Below are positions 18,300-39,619 of a DNA stretch of 64,000 bases, piece by piece. The notes under the pieces are model-generated. The model was not told the DNA's origin, did not search any database, and saw nothing but the letters and a program-made list of their open reading frames with translations. Positions within the stretch are counted from its first letter, which is position 1. Every line of letters starts with the position of its first letter. Source of the DNA: Sipunculus nudus. Taxonomy: Eukaryota > Annelida > Sipuncula > Golfingiida > Sipunculidae. The DNA is taken from contig CM049311.1 in assembly GCA_026874595.1 (NCBI GenBank), positions 5,739,676 through 5,803,675 of the forward strand. The letters are read 5' to 3'. The translations under genes and the position numbers were made by a program.

Positions 18300-18446
18300 A
18301 CAGCAACCTTTTTGAGGGTTTCAGACTAGTTTTTACGACCTGGACCCCCCTTTTCCGGACCTGGGGACCTTTTTTAGGCTTTGTCATTAATCCTCCTTGG
18401 TTATCCCCCCCCCCCCCCTTTTTCCCTAAATCCTGGATCCGCCCTG
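18300..18446 (-). repeat. hAT-MITE-like dispersed repeat
   Basis: Ends in TCCTGGATCCGCCCTG, the reverse of CAGGGGCGGATCCA-type ends. Upstream are GACCTGGACCCCCC and CCGGACCTGGGGACC phrases typical of such repeats. A sequence with the same start lies at 62589-62690 in the opposite orientation. Confidence 0.55.
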
Positions 18447-18639
18447 AAACTGGTCAATCGGTGTGCAGCGTATATGGCAGCATAGGGCAGGTACTATAGT
18501 TGGGCTCATACAAGTTACAAAACCTTCATGATAGACAAGATGTATTAATACTAATGTGAACTTTTTTAAAACAATTTCAAAATCTTTAACTAAACTTATT
18601 TAACATAAATAATCACCAAATTATTCTATGAATTTTTTT

Positions 18640-18815
18640 AATTAATTTATTTCATGGTGATCCATATTACCTCAAATTTAAGCAGATTGTTCCTTGGATG
18701 TTTTTTCTAACCGTCCAAAAAAATTTCACCAAGATCTGTTCAGAAAATTTTGCGTTAATTTGCTGACCTACAAACCAAGGGTGATGTATAATACCTCTCT
18801 TCAACTTGCGGAGGT
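18640..18815 (-). repeat. Dispersed repeat, copy B
   Basis: Reverse-orientation relative of 736-900. On the minus strand it reads GCGGAGGTATAAT-type edge material, GTAGGTCAGCAAATTAACG, TTGGACGGTTAGAAAAAACA and CCAAGGAACAATC. It ends about 80 bp before the region conserved with the gene 3 promoter. Confidence 0.65.
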
Positions 18816-18879
18816 ATAATAAGCGATTTTGGGTGTGTGGCGTTGGATGAAAGTGGTCTGAAAGTCCAGGCTTTTATCC

Positions 18880-19217
18880 ACAGAAATCCGCTTAAAGTCG
18901 GCCTGTAGCTGGCTTTGTCACGCAATATGCTCGTCGATACGTCACGGTTGATTTGTCTCAACGAGTGTTGGTCCGAATTTGCAACAAGTCGCGCAATGCT
19001 GTCATAAATCTGATTTGTGGGCTTCACTTAGTGTCCCTATCGTGTGGCCGTATGTGGTTGGTATCCATGGTGCCGTTGTCCGGACGACGCGTGCGCAGCC
19101 TATATAGTCCCTGTCGAAAGCGTATCCGTTACATTACTCCTGCCGTGTCCATCACACAACGGTCGGCGAGCAACTCCACGGGCGTCAGTTTTTGTCACCA
19201 CATTCATATACGTCAAA
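18880..19217 (+). promoter_or_regulatory. Promoter and 5' UTR of alpha-tubulin gene 2
   Basis: Most like the gene 3 promoter from AGAAATCCGCTTAAAG onward. Ordered elements: GCAACAAGTCGCGCAAT with GTCATAAATCTGATTTGTG (18981-19019), X-box-like GTATCCATGGTGCC (19061-19074), TATATAG (19101-19107) and a CCGTGTCCATCACACAACGG 5' UTR block near 19144. The X-box-like site ends 26 bp before the TATA box. Confidence 0.8.
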
Positions 19218-24941
<5,724 letters not shown>

Positions 24942-25141
24942 TGAGTCCACGTCTTTAAACACAAAAACATTCAATTTTTTTGGCTATTGATAAAAACTGG
25001 AAGGTCAGACTACTATCTTCTACATATCGTACAGACAGACATTTTCGAAAGTATACGTTGAATCCATTTGTATTCAGCACAATCCAAACCCTCAGTTTGC
25101 TGTTGTGGTAAATAGTTCTTTGTTACATACCCTGTTCTTTC

Positions 25142-25315
25142 TGTGCCTTCGTCCACTAGTACATGGGAGGGGGCATGGAAGAGGGACAGTACCTAGAGGC
25201 CCGTGAGGAACTTGCTGCCCTGGGAAAGGACTATGAGGAGGTCTGTTACGAGGAAATAATTCTGCTGTATTATGTTTGCTGTTTGCTGTTACAGGTCTCT
25301 GTCGAGGACGTGTAA
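25142..25315 (+). pseudogene. 3'-terminal fragment of an alpha-tubulin pseudogene
   Basis: In one frame from 25142 it encodes CAFVH, a stop where the functional genes have Trp, then YMGGGMEEGQYLEAREELAAL and GKDYEEV. It then diverges, staying open to a TAA at 25313-25315. This aligns to roughly residues 401-436 of alpha-tubulin. It is more divergent than any intact copy (QY for EF, Gly for Glu before KDYEEV). No upstream exon 4 sequence precedes it, so it is a truncated relic. The DNA after it resembles the gene 5 3' flank (GCAGAAAG(T/C)TGGG near 25383 and 59953, TTCAGTATTATTTACCG near 25480 and 60024). Confidence 0.9.
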
Positions 25316-25497
25316 CTGCACACTCTTTTGTTTTGTTAGTTTATTGTTTCAAAAGAACTGATACGCTCGTCTACAATAGTTTGCAGAAAGTTGGGATGGT
25401 TACAGTAAGGACACGCAAGACACCTCTTTATTAAGATGACTCTTCTACATGCTGATGAATGTTTTTACATTTTTTTACATTCAGTATTATTTACCGA

Positions 25498-25503
25498 AAT
25501 AAA
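25498..25503 (+). terminator. AATAAA behind the pseudogene
   Basis: First canonical AATAAA after the gene 2 stop codon, 557 bp downstream and beyond the pseudogene. It follows TTCAGTATTATTTACCG, shared with the gene 5 3' flank. It may originally have served the now broken gene. Confidence 0.45.
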
Positions 25504-25681
25504 GGGTTGTCTCCCGAAAGTCTTTTGAAAGAGTAAGAACAATATTTATATTTTCCAGATCCCTGCATTGTATTTATAAATGACATTGATATTTCGTACT
25601 GGTGGCAATCCAAAATCCCTTGCATGTTGAGTCCTTATGTTGCCTTTGTTTTTGACATTTTCTACACTGTCAAGTTTTTCC

Positions 25682-25687
25682 AATAAA
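25682..25687 (+). terminator. Second AATAAA, like the gene 1 poly(A) region
   Basis: CATTTTCTACACTGTC then TTTTTCCAATAAACCT matches the gene 1 poly(A) neighbourhood at 6650-6680. This suggests that the two 3' ends share an origin. Confidence 0.5.
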
Positions 25688-25689
25688 CC

Positions 25690-27899
25690 TGTTATCGTTG
25701 ACTGTTAATTGCATTTTCATGTGTGTCAAAAATAACCGATTGAGCCGTATGTCGCCTTCTCGGCAATGGTATAAGATGAATATCCAAAACATTGAGGTAG
25801 TCCATAAATTATTTTGAGAATACACTCTTGAGGAAATAAAAAAACCTTTTGCAAGCATTAAAAAAATCTTCGCTATTGGTCCCCATGGTCGTAAAGCGCT
25901 TATTTGTGGTCTATACCGGCACATGGTCTACTCCTGCTGCTTTATTCTGGAAAGTTTGCAAAAGCGAACAAAGTAAATTTTAGCAAAATGTTCTAGGACT
26001 CCATTCCATCCCACAGTGATGCAGCATGTTGCCTGTATATATAAAATATGGTTTTAATAAGCCCATGTGCGCTTACAAACGTATATACTTTTTTATATCT
26101 GGACGTTCCTATGGACCTGCATACCATTTGTCCATCTTGTAGCGATTGTCTCTTATATACACCGGCATAAATGGTAGTATTTTTTCCTACGTACACACAC
26201 GCTAGCTTTGAGCTTCATTATACCTCCGCTAGGTGGCCAGAGGCCTTTTTATCTTGTAACTGGTAATTTTGTTTGCATTAGAAACGATTAAATGGGGTTA
26301 ACCAATGATGGTAAACCCTGTATAAACAAACAAACCCACAATCCATTAAAAACACAACTATATTAACATTAAAAATGATAAATCTAGTTGGATAAAGATT
26401 TACTAACATATGAAGCTGTCATAAAACGCTTAAGATATAAGAAATAATCCCTTAGCCTAGCCTCATTTTGGCTAGGGGTGCTCAACTGGCAAAATTATGC
26501 ACGGGAGTGGTATGTCTGTGCGTCGGACGCAGGTACCTGTTGTTTACACCGAGAGCAGTACCTCGGTATCAGCTGCGTCATGGCCCATGCAAAAGCACTT
26601 GAAAACGACGAAATAGCCGTTGAAAATGACGACTTATTATACTGAAGCCACAAATCCTGTTGCCACACGAGGTTTTGAAAATAGCGTTTAGGTTGGATTG
26701 TCATGACTAATATTTCTGATATAAGGACTAGAGAATATGAACTAATTGAGATGGGGGGGAAAACATGCACGTGATGGGTAAAGCTAATTTTTATGCAACT
26801 CGAGTACGCTTTTTTAAGTCTTTTCAATTGCCGTACCCACGTATTTCTGAAGTTTCCTTGTTGAAATTAAATTGAATAAGACATAGGCCTAATACAAATA
26901 TCTTTGTTGTGCAAACAACCACCTGTCGGTGCTCGTTCTCCAAACGGGTGAGCTCCCCACCCAGGTGTAACGGGTACTGGTCGTTGGCGGCAGGTAAATG
27001 AAGAAAACCGCGTAGCGCCTGTTATGGCTGTTTGAGTTGTGTGCTTCGACAAAAATGAATAGGCCCCGAAGAACCAGGAATTAAGGCAGGGTGTATAATC
27101 AGATGAGACTGACATCTTCGACCAAAACCTACCCTTTTATCTTTATAAGGGAGACTAGAACCATACTATCCATAAAATTTGACGATAACCTTCGAGTCAT
27201 TTATACATTCAATTTCAAGTAGGTGTGTTTTAACAAGGGGTTAAATGTTTGCATATTGCCCTACTGCTTAGTACTCCGACTGATTTAGGAAACTGATGAA
27301 TGTTTGAGATCTTTAGATAGTATCTCCATAAATAAAAATGTCTTTGTCCTAGAGAAGTTGGAGAGAAGAGAGAGCGGAGTGAGAGAAGAGAAAAGAGAAG
27401 AGAGGAATAATACATTAATATAACATAACCACTTCAACAAGTTATGTATATTACAAAATGTTAATCTAACAATGCCAATATATCTTCAGGAATAAAACCT
27501 AACAGCTAGTCTCCTTAGCACATGTTGTAGTGGCACATTATGAATCAAATTTTCCATATTATCTTCAAGCTCATTAGCATAGTGTATTTTTCAGTATCCA
27601 AGAACATGTCCGGTTCTGGTTACTGGTTTCCAGTGAATAAGACTAAAACCCAGATGTCGTATGTCGGATGTCGGATGGCAGGTTGGATGCCTAACTCGGA
27701 TGATTTGTTGTGCACCAGCAAATAGAAGAATCACAATAATTTTGAGTGTTCATAGTGTAGTATTAAAATTCATTCTAAACAGTAACTTTCTAATATATAT
27801 TAACAATACAAATTAAGTTACGACGTCTATATACTCTTTTGCATCATTAAATATATTTGTGAGATGCTCACTCTCTTTAACATATAAATTTTCCTATCG

Positions 27900-27957
<58 letters not shown>

Positions 27958-28111
27958 ATATATATAAGTACAATGTACTGACGAGTGAGGGCCCGTAGGG
28001 GCCCTTACGAAACAGAGCTGTAGAACACAAGTAAGTGTGTTTAAGTCCTGAAATATATGTATAACAGCTCCTAGTATTAGTTGAGCACTTTAAAACCGCA
28101 TGGTTTTGCAA

Positions 28112-28159
<48 letters not shown>

Positions 28160-30019
28160 CATATATAAAACATAAAAAGGGGAAATTTCAATTTAGTGCA
28201 TCTGTGTAATTTATCATCAAGAAATTGAATGGAGAAAGCTTTTATAACATTTAAATTCTATCTATGCTACATGTAAGCTGTAATTAAAAATAACAATTAT
28301 GAGAGGAACCTATCTCAAATATGGATCAAATTTTTGGGTGTCAGGGAAATGTGAGAACAATAAAAATAATATTTACAAATTAAAAATATATTCATCGTAG
28401 GCCAAGAGAATCATCAAGATATATATAACTTTGTACAAAACATTTACCAGGATTCAATAATACAATATAATATAATATAAAATAATATTATACGATATAA
28501 TTTAATATAAAATATAATATTTAACTGTATATATAATACGGTGAGCAGCCTGCATTAAATCAAATTTGTGAAAAACGTGTATACACAATCATACGTCATT
28601 TACACTGCAAATGCTCATGTATGTTTTAATTTCTCTGTTTGTTAGTATATCTTGTGGCATACGTGATTGAAGTCCGGCTTTGCATCCGACATCCGAGTTT
28701 CAGTCCGTACCTTCCACACCATTCTCCACACTGATGATTTGTCGATAAATGTCAAGGATTTGCTCAACCTTCATGCAATGGCAAGATCCATTTGGCAAAA
28801 TGACAGGCCTCTATACTCAGGCACTCTGTTTGGCAGTTTCCCAAGCGGGGTCAAGATCTATTGTGTCATATGAATAAACTCTGCAGATTATGATGAATGT
28901 GAGCGTACTTGACCTGAATTAGTTGCATTATCATTACATGTACTATGAAAACATGTAACCCACGATCTCTTGGCCTCACGAGTTATGACAGCATACTAAA
29001 CCTGATAATTCTTCTTCCTCTCATTTCAGTCACGTGATCGTGCATAAAGTTGAACTGGCCATATCAAATATCACTGATGATCACAATGCATATTTATACA
29101 TTATCAACTTGGACAATTCTGGAAACAGATTTATCAGGTAATACCACCAAGCAAACACTTGCATAAAATTCTGTTTAAATTCACAATGCCACGTCACGGA
29201 TATTACACTGCAAATATTTCATTAAATATAAAACATACACTGGCATACAAAACAATCTTTTACATTATTTTGAATATATTATAACTGGAACGAATGTTGT
29301 CGATGCATGACCTACATTTGCTGCCTTTGCATAATCATTGTAATTTACAATTCCCTGGGGAAATAGGTCTTAAATGCAGACTTTGCTCATGAGTGTAAAC
29401 AGGATATCTATTTGTAGTGTCAAAATTTTAAAGGCGTTTGTTATTTTTCAGATCAAATTTGATTTTAGATATATTTTTGTGTAAATATTCACTTCAGAGA
29501 GAAACCTTGCAACACAGCCCCTGATAATGGCTAGACTCATAAAGACTTACTTAAAACTTTTATTCCAAAATTAGATAGCACTCATAGAGCGCATACCTCC
29601 GCTAACACCTGGATCCCCATCAAGATCCGCTCAACATTTAACATACTATCCATGATAAATTAATCAGTTGTTCCCTACCGTAAATTTAATTAAATCATTA
29701 TATGCTTCCATATTTGGCAAATATTAAATTTAGATATTACAAGCTCTCATGTGAAACCCTATATTATATTTACAAAGGTTTGATGATAATGGATGAAATA
29801 ACAGTTTTTTATGATTGCCATCGAGGTTATCATCTGTATACCCTGCAATTTTGATGGTTTTGTCCATTGAATTCAAACAAATATGACAAAATTATTCCTG
29901 AACGCATAAAGTTCGTAAGGTATAAAACACTGAGCTAAGATTAAGAACAAATAAAACCTTTCTTAAAGTTTTGGTAAGTGACCCGAAAAAATACAATATA
30001 TTATATATATATACTTATA
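25690..30019. other. Gene-free AT-rich spacer
   Basis: No exon or protein of known type. Contents: ATACCTCCGC repeat edges near 26221 and 29594, a purine-rich GAGA tract at 27353-27412, two TA microsatellites (27903-27966, 28114-28155) and an ATAAT-rich stretch at 28457-28530. The segment between the TA arrays carries GGGCCCGTAGGGGCCC. Confidence 0.6.
27903..28155. repeat. Pair of (TA)n microsatellites
   Basis: TA arrays at 27903-27966 and 28114-28155 bracket about 150 bp of unique sequence. Tyr-Ile open frames over them are artefacts. Confidence 0.95.
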
Positions 30020-30425
30020 CTGTTGCATGTAGGCTTTATATTCGCGGGGTTAATATTCGGCAATTTTTCCCGAGAAAAATTTTAGTTTAGAAGTTTTCCA
30101 GAGATATCAAAAAGCTTCACAAAAAACACCATTATTGCATGAATTATGTCAAATAATTTGTGCACAGGATTTTAATAATTGGTCGATGGCAATGGGAACA
30201 TTGAATGAGTTGAAATTATTGTTCTTTAATGGCAGATAATTTGGAAAAAAAAACTGATATATCATTAAAAATCGAATATACAAGGTCTGTCTATATTTAT
30301 ATGTAATATATCAATCCTTTCGACCTGCCATCTACGATGTGACCTCTTATTCAAGTAGATTTAATTTTCGCGATAAATCCCGTATCAAATCAATTTGAAA
30401 CTCTCGCGCACAAAAAGGCAACCAT
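30020..30425 (-). mobile_element. MITE, second copy of the family found in gene 4 intron 2
   Basis: The left edge reads TA then CTGTTG...TTTATATTCGCGGGGTT, like the right terminal inverted repeat of the 48699-49131 element. The right edge, on the minus strand, reads GGTTGCCTTTTTGTGCGCGA then GTTTCAAATT and TTTATCGCG, matching the left end of that element. So this is an opposite-orientation copy of about 405 bp. Its right terminus is eroded by adjacent TA repeats. Confidence 0.75.
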
Positions 30426-30448
30426 ATATATATGTATATATATTTATT

Positions 30449-30512
30449 TGGCAGAGCGGTTGGAACGCCGCACATGTGCATCTGCAACAGCGGGTTCGAA
30501 TCCCGCATCGGC
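30449..30512 (+). other. tRNA-like sequence (pseudo-tRNA or SINE head)
   Basis: The A-box-like TGGCAGAGCGGTTGG (30449) and the perfect B box GGTTCGAATCC (30493-30503) sit at tRNA spacing. The T-arm stem GCGGG/CCCGC is perfect. The 3' acceptor strand ATCGGCC has no partner upstream (ATTTATT) and no clean anticodon stem is seen. It is therefore not a functional tRNA gene as it stands. A tRNA-derived SINE head is likeliest. Confidence 0.55.
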
Positions 30513-30519
30513 CCAATAT

Positions 30520-30555
30520 TTTCCCCTAAGCAAAGTGTTTACGTAACAAGATCAA

Positions 30556-30616
<61 letters not shown>

Positions 30617-30690
30617 TTATATATATATATACTATTGTTTATATCTGCATTTTAAAATTTCCCCTAAGCAAAGTGTTTACGTAACAAGAT

Positions 30691-30736
<46 letters not shown>

Positions 30737-30777
30737 TTATATATATATATACTATTGTTTATATCTGCATTTTAAAA
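30520..30777. repeat. Tandem duplication containing TA arrays
   Basis: TTTCCCCTAAGCAAAGTG...GTAACAAGATCAATAT, a TA array, then ACTATTGTTTATATCTGCAT occurs twice in a row. The units start at about 30520 and 30658 and differ mainly in TA length. Confidence 0.92.
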
Positions 30778-30966
30778 AGGTAAACCAAAAAAATCTTACT
30801 TCAAGTGCATTGTATATGGACTTTTTCGGTGTGTGTGTGTGTGTACGATCAAAATAATTACGTTTAGAATACATATAAAAAGTTACGTAAGTTGAATACT
30901 GAAATATTGTTGCAATGTGTGAATGTACCGATTTGACGAATATATTTTTTATATGAGACATAAATC

Positions 30967-30968
<2 letters not shown>

Positions 30969-31015
<47 letters not shown>

Positions 31016-31151
31016 TGCATATATATATATGTGTGTAAACATATCAGAGCACTATGAGGAAATACCCATGGTCAACCCTGATACTAGTATATAATTTGGC
31101 TGTAACTATCAATATTATTAGAACGGTTTTTATATGCATGAAAATATGGGC

Positions 31152-31200
<49 letters not shown>
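30969..31200. repeat. (TA)n microsatellites
   Basis: TA arrays at about 30969-31012 and 31157-31200. Confidence 0.95.
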
Positions 31201-31203
<3 letters not shown>

Positions 31204-31557
31204 ATTATTATTATATAATCTTGTTTCATAAGATTACAATGATCTTTGTACTTTATACCAACGCCATAGAGTATTGCAATCATCTTCCATTGAAAAGCTA
31301 TAAACGAGTTGGCTGTTGCTACTTACATATTACTTGACTGTTTTCATAAGGAGTGATTATTAAGGCTATGTTTATTAGTCTTATTATTTTATAATACTCA
31401 TAACCAGTAATTAATTTATTTTAAGGATATCATTGCTAGATAATGTTTTTACATATTGTGTGCACAGAAATTGTTATGCATCTTTGTAAAAGAAAACAAA
31501 ATAAAGAAACAAACTTTAGATATCTAAATAGAAATAAAATTTTCAATTGATTATCAC

Positions 31558-31792
31558 CTTTTGATAATTATAATTTATTATTTTTGGTATTATTATTGTT
31601 ATTTATCATTATTATTTATTATTATTATTATTATTTTTTTTTTATTATTATTTTTATTATTATTTTTATTATTATTTATCATCATTTATCATCATTTATC
31701 ATTATTCATCATGTATCATTATTATTATTATTCATCTGAATTATCATGATTTATTATTTTTATTATTATGATTATTATTATTAACATTTATA
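31558..31792. repeat. ATT-rich low-complexity tract
   Basis: Degenerate ATT/ATTT/ATC repeats over about 235 bp, with subrepeats of TTATCATCA. Confidence 0.95.
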
Positions 31793-32109
31793 CATACCAA
31801 TTATCAAGAAACATAATCACAGCATACTCTTGTGTGTTTGTACGATTTTGAGACATGTATAGGGTCTGTGGATGCTACTTGCATAGGAAACGTTTCGCAG
31901 TGAATCAGGAATTCAATAAAGGTCATGTTTATCGCTGCCAAAACACACAGAACTATATCATGATATTATATAAAAAATTATATAACAGCAAAGACGCTTA
32001 TTCCAAATCAAAATGACCAAAATCAGAACCGAAGTATTATAACATTATGAATATGACTCAATATTCAACATGCAGACTATTACAAAAAGAATTCAATAAG
32101 CGGATTTTA

Positions 32110-32498
32110 GTCGAAAGTGGTCTGAAAATCAAATCTTTTATTCCCAGAAAGCCGTTTAAAGGCGGTTTAGAGCTGGCTTTTATGTTCCACTCAATGTGCT
32201 TGTCGATACTGTACGGTCGACTTGTCTCAATAACACCATTGTGGTTCATATTTATAACAAGTCGCGTAATGTCGTCATAAATCTGATTTGTGAGCTGTCG
32301 CCGGCGTTCCTGTCGTGTGGCCATGAATGTGTGGTTAGTTTCCATGGTGCCGTTACCCGGACGATGCGTGCTACAGCCTATATAGTCCCTGACGAAAGCG
32401 CTCCTCCCACACATCACTCCAACCGTGTACATCGCACAACGGTTCGTGAGCAAGTCAAAGGGCGTCCATTTTTGTAACGACATTCAGAAAACGTCAAC
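32110..32498 (+). promoter_or_regulatory. Promoter and 5' UTR of alpha-tubulin gene 3
   Basis: Similar to gene 2 upstream from TTCCCAGAAAGCCGTTTAAAG. Ordered elements: ATAACAAGTCGCGTAAT with GTCATAAATCTGATTTGTG (32254-32292), X-box-like GTTTCCATGGTGCC (32338-32351; 13 of 14 to RYYNYYATRRNRAC, the best of the five), TATATAG (32379-32385) and a CCGTGTACATCGCACAACGG block near 32424. Confidence 0.8.
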
Positions 32499-35900
<3,402 letters not shown>

Positions 35901-36106
35901 TTTCTGACTTATAACAAATACACAAATACAATCAGTCCATGTTTTTGAACTAAAAAAAAAAATCTTTGAATTTTTTGGATATTGGTAACGAAACAGCGAA
36001 GATAATATGGTCTGCAACATTTAACAGAATGAATAGAAAAACGCATAAGAAAATATATGTTGGCTTTTGATTCATACCGTGCATATTTCAAACTTCTATT
36101 TGTGAT

Positions 36107-36112
36107 AATAAA
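36107..36112 (+). terminator. Poly(A) signal AATAAA of gene 3
   Basis: 207 bp after the stop, in TTCTATTTGTGATAATAAA. The gene 4 3' UTR has the matching TTCTATTTGTGGTAATAAA at the same relative position. Confidence 0.85.
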
Positions 36113-36297
36113 TTTGTTTCATGGTTCTTTAATCTGCTCTTTCTATATGTAAATTGTACGTGCGCTCTTTTTCATGTAACCTGGTGAATGATACAGTTTA
36201 GCTGGCGCAAAAATGGTTTAAAATATTTCCACTGTGCCCAAATCCTGGTCTCAATGTTCTGAAATCAGTTTCAATGTGGCGCCCCGATGCAAATGGT

Positions 36298-37154
36298 ATG
36301 AACTGTTAAAAATGAAAGTAATTTTCTTTTTTATTTATTAAATTTCTAAAAATTGAATTTCGCTGTAACCTATTTAAAGCAGTATTTCTAAAAAGTTATA
36401 TGTATCCCTCTCTTAAAGTGTCTTTTGCTCCATTATTTCATTTATCATTACCCTTCTAAAAAGGGGGAGGGTATAACTGTCACCCTTTACAAGTTACCAC
36501 TTATCGGTGCCCTAGGAAAAGGCTGCCCTTAAAAAGTGACGGATTGGGTTGCCATTGATGTAAAGTGGTAGGGTTTTTATGGCGCACTCATATGTGGCAC
36601 TAATACACACAACAAAACACAAGCCATTAGCTTAGCAACAAAGAATATATCAACAGAAAGTTTCAGAATACAAAACCACCAAGATAGGGTTCCAAGCCTG
36701 TTAGGCCTTGCAAGAGCAGAAATTTAGTCCATATGAATTGCACTGGCTGCACGCAAAACAACTTTAGTTCTATACAGAGTCAAGTTAAACAGGTTCTTAA
36801 CGTACTAAACTAGCAATACTGGTCCCTGTCTGGCGGCAATGGACCCCAACTGCGGCACTGGACCCTGACTTCCGGCACTGGACCCTGACTGCCGGCACTG
36901 GATCCTGAGTCGCAGTTTGCAAGCTTCCGCACATGGAAGACTGAATGACCACTCTCTATTTTCATAAATCTCACACAATGACCATCTGTATTCATGAACA
37001 CACTGAATACTAAATAGGAAGGGAACAGTACACTACTACCATGGCATACTGGGCCCGAAGCATCGGGTGACCCTAATTGAAATCCCCCGTGGTCTCACGA
37101 CATAATGACCCATAATTACCCCCTCCCCCCCCCCCCCCCAATGTATAGATTCCC
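36298..37154. other. Spacer segment present after gene 3 but absent after gene 4
   Basis: Homology between the gene 3 and gene 4 downstream regions stops at GATGCAAATGGT (36285-36297) and resumes near 37155. In the gene 4 copy the flanks are joined near 51240. The extra 0.86 kb contains the minisatellite at 36816-36912 and a C-run near 37128. No gene seen. Confidence 0.65.
36816..36912. repeat. Minisatellite, about 20-bp unit, four copies
   Basis: Successive variants of TGCGGCACTGGACCCTGACT. Confidence 0.88.
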
Positions 37155-37885
37155 TCGTTTAGATGGTCTGCGTTTCTTCATCATTTATATAAATTCTGTC
37201 TCCAATGCAGTTTCAATGATTTCAGAATTTTCTAAAAGGTTTTTATCTCACAAATACATAAATTATCCGAAACGGTTACAAACCTTCTTCGGTAGAAAAT
37301 AGTTCCTTTCCAGTCTTCCAGTATAGGACTGCACAACAGCAGTATATATGAGATGTTAAATTCATGCTATCTTGAATGCATATTAATTACGCGCAAACTG
37401 TTACTCCCCGAATGAAGAACCTTTAATAAAAACAGTCACTGTTCCTCCATTATAAAAACAACACGCTTTGCAAATCCTCCAACAGATACACAAAACTTAG
37501 CCAAATGTCCTATGGTATTTTAACTTTAAAAAGGCACGTGCTCCCAGAGCCCACTGCACAAAAACAACCGGGGACACAATCAAGTCTTCTACTTGAATTC
37601 GTGTGTATCGACAAGTTTGACTAATGTACATGACACACCATTCATAAAATATCTGTGTTAAAAATTTAAATATTAAGAAGAGAACATTTAACAGAGTCTT
37701 TGGTAGTATAAGCAAAAAAAAAAAAAAAAAAAAAAACAATTTATTTTCTCTTGTCACATTTTCCAAACTAGGAAGTTATCTGATATCGCACATATGGCCC
37801 CTGATCGAAAGGAAGACAATTATGTGAATGTAAGTCCAGAGATAGAGTCATGTGGATAACTTCTCCCGACTCCAAGTGTGCATAA
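37155..37885. repeat. Segmental duplication, copy after gene 3
   Basis: Colinear with about 51240-51955 after gene 4. Shared phrases include TTCTTCATCATTTATAT, TTATCCGAAAC, GAGATGTTAAATTCATGCTA and CACATATGGCCC. A 23-base A-run at 37714 is shortened in the other copy. Confidence 0.9.
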
Positions 37886-39574
37886 CAGGCGAGCTCTGCT
37901 CAACAGAGCAATGGTGATCACAAATACAAAAAACAGCCATTTTGGATCTCTGTGCCAAACAGAAATGACAGAAGAAAGTAAGAAGGAAAAATAAAAAAAA
38001 GGAAATCGATGGTTTTGCACTACTGTACTACAGAACTAGCAAGTTAGTCTATCCACATTGGTTCAAGAACCAAATTTGAAACTAGAAACAAACTCATCAA
38101 CCCGTATACAGAGGTCGTAATAACGCCTTTCCGCCTGTCTAGGCCCGCCTGTCTGAGACAGGCAATCACGTGACCGGAAAGCATTTTTCATTTTGTATCG
38201 ATCCGTTTGAAACGTAAACACCAAGATGTTTTCCACACATTAGTAACTGATAAGAAGTCACAACATGACACAAGGAAACATCTTCAGGTGGTGTTCCTCT
38301 GGCTACCTATATTTTCCTATAAAAATGGTGTATAATTTCTTATACTTTCCGGTATATAGGCCCTCATCTCCTATATTTTCCTGTTTTCTTTTCACTGCAC
38401 AATCGTGTTTCTGATATAATATTTACCATTGAAAACATTTAGTTTTTTTCATGCAAATTTGCATGTAGAATGGCATGTAAGACGGCAGAATTAGGTTTAC
38501 ACTGAGCGAGGTGTCACTGAAAGTTTGATATGATGGTTCGATGCATATTTAGCGCTTTCTTAAGGTGCTCACAGGAAAGCCATCCAACAAAAAAAAACCT
38601 ACACTTTTACACGTCACACCAGACGTTATACCAGACATCACACCTCCAGACCACGAACACATTGAGACACTTAGATCATACGTTGTCACAAGTTCTGCTT
38701 TATATATAAAAGATGAATCGGGATTATATGGAAGAAGTAAAATCTTTTATACCACTAATTTTTATGTATGAATTGCGTTGTATGACATTGGCGAGTGTGC
38801 GTAAAATCAGCCGCGAGATCCTACTAAGAGGTATATGGACATATTTCTCTCAGGAATTTGGAGAAAGATTACACCAAAGTAAATTCTCTTTCAGCATAGA
38901 AATTATTTAATTTGTTTAATATCAATGCATTATTGACATTTATTTTCGCACACTTTCTAAAATATTGAAGTATCCTCTTTATTAAAAATATTGACCAAAC
39001 ATAAAATTAGACACCAATCATATTTACTCATCAAAAGAATTTGAAATACGTAAATTGAACTAATAATTAATCCCTCATCCTACAAACTGCATAATTCCAG
39101 ATTTAACATCATCTAGAAAAAGCACATCAAGATATGTATAGCGTTGTCTAAAAGTGCGGGGTTGGGGGCATGGTGGAGAAAGCCCCCACAATGAAAAGTT
39201 AAGACGTGAGGTCTAGCGTTAAGCATACTAGGAATAAACCATGGCGTGACAGCTTGATCCCGGGCAAGCTTGCTTAATGGGCAAGGATTATGTCTAACTG
39301 ATCTATGCTCTTCCTTCCATATAGACACCAGAAAACCAACGTTTCCAATGGTTTTTATACGTAATATAGATATTATTCAGTGTCAGAAAAAGGCAAGTGG
39401 AGGCTTTGGACACGGAGGTGTCGAGCCTTTAAACCAACATTTAAAGCACCTGATCCCCTCTACTTTTTAATATGCTCCATGAAACGCATAACATTACTGA
39501 AATGCAAATTAAGCATATATTTAAAAAGATTGTTGATCGACTAATAATTTTTTAATAAGTTGAGAAAAGTATGG
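37886..39574. other. Gene-free spacer, absent from the gene 4 copy
   Basis: Part of about 4.7 kb (37886-42590) with no counterpart after gene 4. In this part I see no gene and no repeat I can name. Confidence 0.55.
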
Positions 39575-39619
39575 CATGACTACGGTGGCTCGTATAGGAC
39601 ATGCACAAAATTATTTTTA

